DNA from: Stygibacter sp964604155
GTDB lineage: Bacteria; Cloacimonadota; Cloacimonadia; Cloacimonadales; TCS61
Length of the DNA stretch: 64,000 nucleotides
Reading direction: 5' to 3'
Assembly (NCBI GenBank): GCA_964604155.1
Contig: CAZRXY010000014.1
Coordinates: 1-64,000, forward strand
In this document: in pieces, positions 17,325-24,875 of the stretch
How positions within the stretch are numbered: the stretch's first letter is position 1
Layout: the number at the start of each line of letters is the position of its first letter
Program-made: the position numbers and the translations under genes
Notes under the pieces: model-generated
What the model was told of the DNA's origin: nothing
What the model saw: only the letters and a program-made list of their open reading frames with translations
Databases searched by the model: none

Positions 17325-18056
17325 TCAGACTTTGCCGTCTGCGAAATCTCCGGGAGGTACTTCGCTATTAACCATGATCTCGTCATCTGCAATAGCACCA
17401 TCTATAAGCGTGATCTTTCTTTTTAGATACTTGATCACCTTGGCATCATGCGTGCTGAAGATAAAAGTAGTTTGCAGCTTATCATTAAGATCAAGCATTG
17501 TTCTGAGGATGTGGTGCGAGTTTTCTGCATCGAGATTTGCCGTGGGCTCATCTGCCAGAATGATGGGAGGTTTTTTTACAATAGCTCTGGCAATTGCCAC
17601 CCGCTGGCATTCGCCGCCAGAAAGCATTGCCGGTCTGCTATTCCTCTTATCCTGCAAACCAAGCCATTCCAGAGCAGAATTAACCATTAGCTGACGCGTG
17701 CCGGCAGGGATTTTGAGAAGTAAAAGCGGAAATTCCACATTTTCATATACGGTATATACGGGCAAAAGATTATAGGTCTGAAATATGAAGCCGATCTGCT
17801 CACTGCGAAGCCTGGCTGAATCTGTGCTGCTTAACGAGCTCACTTCTGTGCCCATCACCATCACCTGCCCTTGGGATTGGACATCTAATGAGCCAATGAT
17901 ATTGAGCAGCGTTGTTTTTCCAGAACCACTGGGACCTACAATGCCTGCGAATTCTCCCTTGTCTATCTGCAGGCTGATGCCTTTGAGAGCAGTGAATTTT
18001 CCACCACCCACCGGATAATGCTTGCTCATGTCTTGGATCTCGATAAGTTTTTCCAT
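17325..18056 (-). CDS. LolD/MacB-type ABC transporter ATPase
   Basis: A 243-residue cytoplasmic ATPase with Walker A GPSGSGKTT (about residue 43), Q-loop FQTYNLLP, signature LSGGECQRVAIARA, Walker B IILADEPTANLD and switch histidine in STHDAKV. These are the hallmarks of the LolD/MacB/FtsE branch that drives FtsX-fold permeases by mechanotransmission. The ATG at 18056 fits AGGGGA better than the GTG one codon upstream. It lies 9 bp after the beta-barrel gene and 12 bp before the first permease. Confidence 0.9.
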   Translation of the reverse strand: MEKLIEIQDMSKHYPVGGGKFTALKGISLQIDKGEFAGIVGPSGSGKTTLLNIIGSLDVQSQGQVMVMGTEVSSLSSTDSARLRSEQIGFIFQTYNLLPVYTVYENVEFPLLLLKIPAGTRQLMVNSALEWLGLQDKRNSRPAMLSGGECQRVAIARAIVKKPPIILADEPTANLDAENSHHILRTMLDLNDKLQTTFIFSTHDAKVIKYLKRKITLIDGAIADDEIMVNSEVPPGDFADGKV

Positions 18057-18064
18057 CACTTCCC

Positions 18065-19183
18065 CTAATAATTTATTTGAAGTAATAATTCTACAGATTT
18101 TTGTGAGGTTGCACCCAGGTATTCCTGCCCGGCTAGATCTGCCTTGGTATAGCTGAGATTAAGATAGATGCTGAGAAAATTATATGCCATATTATAGGAG
18201 GCATAGTAAAAAGTATTTCCATCTCTGTGATCATAACCCGCCAGGAAAAGGATTTTGTCATAAAGATTAAGCGGGTAATCTGCTCCGAGCACCGTGATAT
18301 TTGAAGTTTCAACGGGATTTTGCCAGAAAGAATCCTCCGCTCTGTGATACTGATGCTCTGCCAAGATATGCAACCCGCTGCCCAGATTTAAAGTGTAATC
18401 ACTGCCGATTGTATAGAGCTGCCAGTAAAGAGGCAGATATTCCACCTCTTCATAAAGGGAGATGCTGCTTTCCAGCCATAATCCAATTCCAATATCCCAA
18501 CGGGCATCTACACCTATTCTTTTTTCATACGAGCTACTATAGACCTTGTGATCTTCATCACGCAGGCTGGAACTTTCCAAGCCGCGAGTGTGATAACTTA
18601 AGCCCAAATCCCCTGCAAGTACTGACAATTGAATTCTACCTCCCATTTCAAGGGATTCTTTGCTGCTGGCAATAAGCTCCTGCCCCTTTTTACCTGCGTC
18701 ATTATAGATCACCCAAAACCAGTAATTTACGCTTTCAAGCGTGTAGTAACGCGCCAGCATACTCCATACGCCCTCAGTCTGCCGGCGTGGATCAAGATTG
18801 TTTATCCTGTCGAACCAGGCGAGACTGCGGAGATAAGAAGCGGGACCAAAATTTATCTTCTGCAAACCGAAGCGGATTTCGGACTGCTCGGTGGAAGAGC
18901 GGAGCCAGAAACGATATAGCCTCAGCAGGAAATCCAGGCTGTAATCCTTGTCACTATATTCTGCAATACCACTGGTCATGAGCTTGATATTGCCATCAAT
19001 CTCTATATTCCCGCTGCGAGCAAGCAATTTCTGCAATGATGGATAGTACTCAAGTTTGAGCCGGGCGGCATCATTTTGTGACCTGGTATAATCGGCTGCG
19101 AGATAGATATCATGCCAAAGCTGCCAGGCAGAAAGATTAGATATAAAAAGGGCAAAGAGTAAAATGATAAGTAGCTTTTTCAT
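18065..19183 (-). CDS. predicted outer-membrane beta-barrel protein
   Basis: A 372-residue protein with a signal peptide (MKKLLIILLFALFISNLSAW), alternating aromatic and polar residues, and a C-terminal aromatic residue (LLLQINY), all typical of an outer-membrane barrel. No closer family is recognised. Its ATG overlaps the stop of the tetR gene by 4 bp and it precedes the ABC ATPase by 8 bp, so it may be the outer-membrane part of the same export or lipid-handling system. Confidence 0.65.
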   Translation of the reverse strand: MKKLLIILLFALFISNLSAWQLWHDIYLAADYTRSQNDAARLKLEYYPSLQKLLARSGNIEIDGNIKLMTSGIAEYSDKDYSLDFLLRLYRFWLRSSTEQSEIRFGLQKINFGPASYLRSLAWFDRINNLDPRRQTEGVWSMLARYYTLESVNYWFWVIYNDAGKKGQELIASSKESLEMGGRIQLSVLAGDLGLSYHTRGLESSSLRDEDHKVYSSSYEKRIGVDARWDIGIGLWLESSISLYEEVEYLPLYWQLYTIGSDYTLNLGSGLHILAEHQYHRAEDSFWQNPVETSNITVLGADYPLNLYDKILFLAGYDHRDGNTFYYASYNMAYNFLSIYLNLSYTKADLAGQEYLGATSQKSVELLLQINY

Positions 19184-19743
19184 CTTGGTCTTATGCCATC
19201 TAAGATTATATTCAATACTGCCACGATTAAAGAAGCAATATCTGGATAATACTTCTGCAGATCAGGATCATTTATAAAATATTCCAGCTTGATGGATAAT
19301 TCATACAGGAAACCGGGAGCATAATCACTATTAAGCCTGCCGCCTGACTGCTCTTTTTTAAAGATAGCTATAGTTTCTGCGGCTAGTTCCTTTCGCATAC
19401 CCATCAATATCTTTTTATAATCCGGATCATTCATAAGATCATGCAATAGTATATCACCCCATAACTGCGCAATATCAGATTTTAATTTGATGATTTCACT
19501 CCACTTGATCATGAGATTATCATCTTTACGCAAGATGTCCATGGCAGATTGCGCCTGCCTCTGCAAAATAAGCTCCATTATCTGGCTCTTACTGCTGAAA
19601 TAGCGATAGAGAGTGGTTCGCGAGATTCCCGCATTCCCGGCAATCTCAGACATGCTCACCCGCCTGATACCAAACCTCCGGAACTGCCGAAAGGCAATGG
19701 CGATAATTCTCTCTTGAACATCTAATCTCGATACTTCATCCAC
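19180..19743 (-). CDS. TetR-family transcriptional regulator
   Basis: The first 55 residues form the TetR helix-turn-helix (FRQFRRFGIRRVSMSEIAG ... ISRTTLYRYFSSKSQI). The rest is an all-helical ligand domain with no close match that I can name. The start chosen is GTG at 19743, because AGGGAGAG lies directly before it; another GTG at 19764 in the same frame would add seven residues. It is the first gene of the operon with the beta-barrel protein, ABC ATPase, two permeases and LolA-like protein, so it probably regulates that operon, including itself. Confidence 0.85.
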   Translation of the reverse strand: MDEVSRLDVQERIIAIAFRQFRRFGIRRVSMSEIAGNAGISRTTLYRYFSSKSQIMELILQRQAQSAMDILRKDDNLMIKWSEIIKLKSDIAQLWGDILLHDLMNDPDYKKILMGMRKELAAETIAIFKKEQSGGRLNSDYAPGFLYELSIKLEYFINDPDLQKYYPDIASLIVAVLNIILDGIRPR

Positions 19744-19798
19744 AATAACTCTCCCTACGATCACTCATCTATTTTTATGGCACACATTCCTCCTTAAA

Positions 19799-19846
19799 GG
19801 ACATATATTGTCAAGTTTATTTTATCTTGTAAACCTGGCATCCCCC
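19799..19846 (-). promoter_or_regulatory. promoter region of the tetR operon with GGGGGATGCC motif and candidate operator
   Basis: Minus strand: CAGGGGGATGCC (copy of the promoter-linked motif, 19846-19836), 19-20 bp, TTGACA (19814-19809). The -35 overlaps GACAATATATGTC, an imperfect palindrome (GACA / TGTC arms) that could be the TetR operator. The -10 is not clear. Confidence 0.5.
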
Positions 19847-19950
19847 TGATTTTTAATTATAAAGTGTACTGGCTCTGACCGCCGGAATCGAATCAATTAA
19901 AATTTCATTGAAAAAAGTGAGATGTTTACCGATCATTTTATTTAGGTAAG

Positions 19951-19983
19951 CCGTTCCTGTTTTGGGGGCAGGAACGGCTTTCA
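19951..19983 (+). terminator. hairpin between clpB and the tetR operon
   Basis: A 10-bp perfect stem GCCGTTCCTG / CAGGAACGGC with a G/T-rich loop lies just past the clpB stop. The short T tail (TTTC) is on the plus side; for clpB itself, read leftwards, the tail is TTACCT, so termination strength is uncertain. Confidence 0.5.
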
Positions 19984-19988
19984 GTCTG

Positions 19989-22565
19989 CTATCCGGTTTG
20001 GATAATATTTAGTTGGAGATTATCATCAATATTAATAGTCGAGCCGGATTTGGCTTTGTTTTCCAAAAGGAGCAGGGAGAGAGGATTTTCGAGTCTATGC
20101 TGGATCACTCTTTTGAGTGGTCTGGCTCCGAATAGTGGGTCATAGCCTAATTCCGTGATTTCATCGAGAGCTCCATCGGAGAATTTGAGAGCGATGTTCT
20201 GGCGTTTGAGTTTTTCCACGAGATAGCCCAGATGGATTTCTACAATCTGCCTTATCTGCTTTTTTTCCAATCTATGGAAAATGATGATCTCATCAAGACG
20301 GTTCAGGAATTCTGGTTTAAAGTGCTGCTGCAGGAGCTGCTGTAACTGGGGGCGGATGGGTTCAAGATCGTTTTGTCCCTGGTCATAGATCATTTGCGAG
20401 CCAATATTGGAAGTCATAATAATCACCGTATTTTTAAAATCTACAGTTCTGCCTTTGCTATCTGTGAGTCTGCCGTCATCAAGGATTTGAAGCAGGATAT
20501 TAAAGACATCCTGATGAGCCTTTTCTATTTCATCAAAGAGGATAATACTGTAGGGCTGGCGGCGGATAGATTCTGTGAGATAACCGCCTTCATCATAGCC
20601 CACATAGCCGGGAGGAGCACCCACCAGACGGGAAACGGCATGCTTTTCCATATACTCACTCATATCAATCCTGATGATAGCTTTCTGGGAATCAAAAAGG
20701 TATTCAGCAAGAGCTTTTGCGAGCTCAGTTTTTCCTACTCCGGTGGGACCCATAAAGATAAAAGAACCAATAGGTCTGCTTACATCCGAGAGACCGCTTC
20801 TGCTGCGTCTGATGGCGTTTGAGACAGCAGCAATACCTTCTTTTTGCCCAATAATCCTTTTTGAGAGGACATCTTCCATTTTCACCAGTTTATCGAGTTC
20901 GCTTTGCACGAGTTTAGAGACTGGGATTCCAGTCCATTTAGAGACGATATGGGCAATGTTTTCTTCATCGACCTCTTCTTTGAGCAGGCGTTCAGATTCG
21001 GGGATTTTCTGAATTGTTTCTTTGAGCGCTTCCTGTTCTTTGATCTTTGAAGCTAAGGTGCCATATTTAATCTGGGCAACACGTTCAAGATTGCCTTCGC
21101 GTTCAGCTTTTTCGGAATCTGATTTCAGGTGCTCTATTTCCTGATTGATGCTGCTGAGTCTCTGGTGAAGATTTTTTTCGTGTTCCCAACGGGTAGTGAG
21201 GAGATTAAGTTTTTCCTTGAGGTGGGCAATTTCTTTTTTAATTATATCCAGCCGCTGTTTACTTAATTCATTATCATCTTTCTCTACCGAGAATCGTTCA
21301 ATTTCTAATTGGCGGAGTCTGCGCTCGGTTTCATCGATATCTTCCGGGCGGGAATTAATCTCCATGCGTAAACGGGCACAGGCTTCATCAACCAGGTCTA
21401 TCGCTTTATCCGGCAGAAATCTATCACTGATATACCGATCAGACATAGCTACGGCACTTACCAAGGCACTATCAGTAATTTGAACCCCATGATGGACCTC
21501 ATATTTATCTTTGATACCTCGCAGGATGGAAATGGTATCTGAGAGAGAGGGTTCTTTCACGTGAACAGGCTGGAATCTTCTTTCCAAAGCAGCATCTTTT
21601 TCTATGTACTTGCGATATTCATCCAAAGTAGTAGCACCCACACAATGCAGGGTGCCCCTTGCCAAAGCCGGCTTGAGCATATTGGAAGCATCAATGGCAC
21701 CTTCGGCAGCACCTGCCCCGACTACCGTATGGATTTCATCTATGAAAAGTATATAATGACCTTCTGCTTTCTCCACTTCTTTAAGGACAGCTTTGAGCCT
21801 GTCTTCAAATTCACCCCTGAATTTGGCACCTGCCAGGAGAGAGCCCATATCGAGCTCGAGCACTTCTTTTTCCTTGAGGTTTTCGGGCACATCCTGATTG
21901 ACAATACGGTGGGCAAGCCCTTCCACAATAGCAGTTTTTCCCACTCCGGGCTCACCAATAAGTACCGGATTGTTCTTTCGGCGTCTGGAAAGAGATTGAA
22001 TGGTGCGTCTTATCTCCTCATCACGCCCGATCACGGGGTCCAGCCTGCCTTCGGCTGCTAAACGAGTGAGATTACGAGTGTATTTATCCAGTACCTGATA
22101 CTTAGCCTCAGGATTATCATCACTCACTCGCTGATTGCCCCTTAGTTCCTTGAGAGCAGCCAATAAATCATTCTTACCCGGCAATATGCTGCGTAAGTCA
22201 TTGGACAGCTTACCCTTTTCCACAATAGCAAGAAAGAGGTGCTCTACACTGATATACTCGTCCTGAAGCTGCTTTGACAGCTTTTCTGCCTGCTGTAATA
22301 CAGCATTTAGTTCACTACCTATGCCTGTCTGGTAACTGCCGCTCACCTTTGGCATGGATTCCTGCTCTTTTTGGAGGGCAGCCTCAAGCCTGTTTATATT
22401 CACTCCGGATTTTTGCAATAAAGCCCGGATAAAACTATCCTCCATATCAAGCATGGCGGCAAGCAGGTGAATGCTGCGAATCTCCTGATCACCATTTTGC
22501 TGAGCAATTTGAAGAGAAAGCTCTACAGCCTCTCTTGCCTTGATCGTAAATCTGCTCATATTCAT
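19989..22565 (-). CDS. clpB: ClpB protein disaggregase
   Basis: An 858-residue AAA+ chaperone that rescues aggregated proteins with DnaK. Domains: Clp N-domain (1-145), first AAA+ module with Walker A GEPGVGKTA, long coiled-coil middle domain (about 400-525), and second AAA+ module with Walker A GPTGVGKTE and pore loop GYVGYDEGG. The ATG at 22565 has AGGAGGTG in front and gives the usual ClpB length; the frame is open 32 codons further upstream, but that part overlaps the promoter and operator. It is preceded by a CIRCE-like operator, so HrcA control is likely. Confidence 0.96.
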   Translation of the reverse strand: MNMSRFTIKAREAVELSLQIAQQNGDQEIRSIHLLAAMLDMEDSFIRALLQKSGVNINRLEAALQKEQESMPKVSGSYQTGIGSELNAVLQQAEKLSKQLQDEYISVEHLFLAIVEKGKLSNDLRSILPGKNDLLAALKELRGNQRVSDDNPEAKYQVLDKYTRNLTRLAAEGRLDPVIGRDEEIRRTIQSLSRRRKNNPVLIGEPGVGKTAIVEGLAHRIVNQDVPENLKEKEVLELDMGSLLAGAKFRGEFEDRLKAVLKEVEKAEGHYILFIDEIHTVVGAGAAEGAIDASNMLKPALARGTLHCVGATTLDEYRKYIEKDAALERRFQPVHVKEPSLSDTISILRGIKDKYEVHHGVQITDSALVSAVAMSDRYISDRFLPDKAIDLVDEACARLRMEINSRPEDIDETERRLRQLEIERFSVEKDDNELSKQRLDIIKKEIAHLKEKLNLLTTRWEHEKNLHQRLSSINQEIEHLKSDSEKAEREGNLERVAQIKYGTLASKIKEQEALKETIQKIPESERLLKEEVDEENIAHIVSKWTGIPVSKLVQSELDKLVKMEDVLSKRIIGQKEGIAAVSNAIRRSRSGLSDVSRPIGSFIFMGPTGVGKTELAKALAEYLFDSQKAIIRIDMSEYMEKHAVSRLVGAPPGYVGYDEGGYLTESIRRQPYSIILFDEIEKAHQDVFNILLQILDDGRLTDSKGRTVDFKNTVIIMTSNIGSQMIYDQGQNDLEPIRPQLQQLLQQHFKPEFLNRLDEIIIFHRLEKKQIRQIVEIHLGYLVEKLKRQNIALKFSDGALDEITELGYDPLFGARPLKRVIQHRLENPLSLLLLENKAKSGSTINIDDNLQLNIIQTG

Positions 22566-22591
22566 ACCTTCACCTCCTGCGGGAGAAATTA

Positions 22592-22618
22592 TTAGCACTC
22601 CCGAACATCTACTGCTAA
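22592..22618. promoter_or_regulatory. degenerate CIRCE operator upstream of clpB
   Basis: TTAGCACTC, 9 nt, TACTGCTAA. The consensus is TTAGCACTC-N9-GAGTGCTAA, so the left arm is perfect and the right arm matches 7 of 9. It lies between the TTGACA (22646-22641, minus strand) and the clpB ribosome site, the usual place for HrcA binding. Confidence 0.7.
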
Positions 22619-22727
22619 AAAATAATTTTTTAATCTGTGATGTCAAGTTAATATTTGACAACCTGAATGAAAATAATTAAATTTGCTCGCAGTTAATATC
22701 GCGATGTAAAACATAATGGAGGTTATG

Positions 22728-24350
22728 ATGAAGCGGGTAGCGTTTTTAATTTTAGTACTGAGCATTAGTTTATTTCTCTGTAGTGAAGATGTGGAATTTC
22801 ACTTGAACATGAATTATCAGATATCTGCGGGCAATTTTGATCCGGCAATTGATTTTGTCGATGTGGCGGGTAATTTTAATGAGTGGGGAGCAACCCCGAT
22901 CACGGGGACAGACCCTGACGAAGACGGTATATATACGTTATTAGTGGAGAATTTGGAAATTGGCTTTGTTTGCGAATACAAATTCAGGATAAATGGGAGC
23001 TGGAATAATTCAGAATTTCCGGGTGGTGGGGCAAACCGCAGCTATACCGTGGTAGCGGGTGAGAACATAGTCGAGCACTGGTATAATGACGAGATTCTTC
23101 CCAGCATATATGTAGATATCATATTTAATATCATAGATGGAACTCAGAACTATGCGGATATCAAGTTTAAGAGTTCATTTGATGAATGGGTTTTGCATGC
23201 GATGGCAGATGACGGCGAATTTCCTGATGAAGAGGCAGGAGATCATATCTGGAGCGTTCTGGTGCAGGATATACCCGATGGCACTCATACCTGGGGTGCG
23301 ATAGAAGATGATGGCTCGCAGTGGGGTATTTGGCTGATCGAAGGAGATGATCTGGAATTTTCTGTAGATGATGAGGGTAATGTAAGCGGACAGACAGTTT
23401 ACTTTGTTGATCCGGGCTCTACGCAGGATGTTACGGTGACCTTTCAATTAGATGTATCACTAATGCAAAATGTGGGAGAGATCACAGTAGCGGGAACATT
23501 TAATAACTGGAATATCACGCAGTCTATACTGGAAGACCCTGATCAAGATGATATTTATACTATAGACATCCTGATCCCGAGTGGTTCTCAGCTTAATCAG
23601 CAATATAAATACTTGAACGACGGCAGCTATGAAGATATCGATAATCGCTCTTTTATACTGGATGACACAATCGATGAGCAGGTATTGCCGATAGATTACT
23701 TTGATAACCTAAATCCGGCAGATTTTATTGAAGAGAATATGATCCTTACAACATATGTGGATATGGAGGAAACAGAATTTGATTCTGTGGCAATATGCGG
23801 TAATGTTGCGCCACTTGACTGGGATTTTGCCGCTCACAATAATCCTCTTACCTGGCATGAAGGAACGATCTGGACAATAGAGCTGGAATTTTTACAGGGT
23901 TCATATCGTTATCTTAATTTTAAATTTGCCACTGATGGCGAGGATTTGGAATCCGGCTATAATGAGAATCACACTGTTACGCTTGATGAGGCATTAGGGC
24001 ATCAGACAGCCTGGTGTGTGTACGGCGAGATGGGTCCTACTTCCAAAACTGATGATGCAAATCTATCACCAGCATTTTTGAGAATTGTGAATTATCCCAA
24101 TCCGTTTAATCCTGAGACAATAATTTCATTTTCAATTCCGGAAAGTATAAATTTCACCGAGGTGGCGATTTATAATGTGAAAGGTCAGAAAATCAGGACA
24201 TTGATCAGGGAAAGATTATCTCCGGGGGAACATAAGGTTTTGTGGGATGGAAAAGACAATCTGGATCACCCCTGTGCAACAGGAATATATTTCTGCCTTA
24301 TTAAAGCAGGTTCACAGATTGATTCACATAAAATGATTTTGATCAAATAA
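22728..24350 (+). CDS. secreted protein with starch-binding-like (CBM20/48) beta-sandwich domains and sorting domain
   Basis: About 540 residues. The ATG at 22728 has GGAGG five bases before it; earlier in-frame ATGs are too close to the site. A signal peptide (MKRVAFLILVLSISLFLC) is followed by three domains with the pattern VDVAGNFNEWG ... YKFRINGSW, repeated as ITVAGTFNNWN ... YKYLNDGSY and VAICGNVAPLDWDF ... LNFKFATDG. These resemble carbohydrate-binding modules of the CBM20/CBM48 fold. A diverged domain lies between the first and second. The C-terminal sorting domain is NYPNPFNPETIISFSIPES. No catalytic domain is present. The likely role is binding of alpha-glucans at the cell surface, which would fit MalQ and GH31 elsewhere in the window, though they are not adjacent. 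Confidence 0.75.
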   Translation: MKRVAFLILVLSISLFLCSEDVEFHLNMNYQISAGNFDPAIDFVDVAGNFNEWGATPITGTDPDEDGIYTLLVENLEIGFVCEYKFRINGSWNNSEFPGGGANRSYTVVAGENIVEHWYNDEILPSIYVDIIFNIIDGTQNYADIKFKSSFDEWVLHAMADDGEFPDEEAGDHIWSVLVQDIPDGTHTWGAIEDDGSQWGIWLIEGDDLEFSVDDEGNVSGQTVYFVDPGSTQDVTVTFQLDVSLMQNVGEITVAGTFNNWNITQSILEDPDQDDIYTIDILIPSGSQLNQQYKYLNDGSYEDIDNRSFILDDTIDEQVLPIDYFDNLNPADFIEENMILTTYVDMEETEFDSVAICGNVAPLDWDFAAHNNPLTWHEGTIWTIELEFLQGSYRYLNFKFATDGEDLESGYNENHTVTLDEALGHQTAWCVYGEMGPTSKTDDANLSPAFLRIVNYPNPFNPETIISFSIPESINFTEVAIYNVKGQKIRTLIRERLSPGEHKVLWDGKDNLDHPCATGIYFCLIKAGSQIDSHKMILIK

Positions 24351-24363
24351 ATATAATCATTTA

Positions 24364-24407
24364 GCCGCAGATTACCGGCAGAAATCCTGGTAATCTGCGG
24401 CTTTTTT
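24364..24407 (+). terminator. rho-independent terminator
   Basis: A 13-bp perfect stem GCCGCAGATTACC / GGTAATCTGCGGC with a 12-nt loop and six T residues, 13 bp after the stop of the starch-binding-like gene. Confidence 0.95.
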
Positions 24408-24463
24408 ATTAGGATACGCATTGCTTGACCAGGAGATTTCTCAGCAGCTCACCACTTTTCCAA

Positions 24464-24518
24464 TTTGCCGGACTGATAGGTTTTTTGTAACAATAAAATT
24501 ACACAGGCTACCCCGGAA
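24464..24518 (+). repeat. dispersed intergenic repeat (ACACAGGCTACCC block)
   Basis: CCGGACTGATAGG ... ACACAGGCTACCCCGG. A similar block, in the same order, lies at 51464-51516; diverged forms are seen near 54315-54370 and 42875-42891. No coding potential. Confidence 0.55.
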
Positions 24519-24593
24519 AAATTTGATATTACTTTGAAAAGGGCATAACAATAAGAGCCATGTGTGAAACCCGTGGCTATTATAGTATCATTC

Positions 24594-24667
24594 CTGTAGG
24601 GTGATTTATGAACCATTAAATAAAAATATTTCGGGGGTATGCAAGAATTTATGATTTCTGCTTGACA
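24594..24667 (+). promoter_or_regulatory. GGGGGTATGC motif and TTGACA box before the hdr-frd operon
   Basis: GTAGGGTGATTTATGAACCAT, then ATTTCGGGGGTATGC (24628-24642), 19 bp, TTGACA (24662-24667). TATAGT follows after only 13 bp; a box at 17 bp is not evident. From here to the hdrA ATG is a leader of about 190 nt without an ORF but with small hairpins such as CCTGT-TTAC-ACAGG. Confidence 0.55.
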
Positions 24668-24875
24668 CGAAAATAGGTGCTATAGTTTTTAAGAATGCTA
24701 AGAAAGTGGCATTGTGCCTGAGAATAAAAAAAAGCCTGGAGGCTGTTTGGAATGCAGTTGGAAAAATAATGCAGAGTTTGCAGGAGTCCTGTTTACACAG
24801 GCAGCATCTATTGAACTGTAATCCATGCTGTGAGATCAAAGATGAAAAATAATAATAATAAAATATGAGGACAAA

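Noticed and set aside
24662..24686. Standard sigma70 promoter with TATAGT before hdrA
   Set aside because: The spacing between TTGACA and TATAGT is only 13 bp, too short for a normal sigma70 promoter; the -10 is left unassigned.
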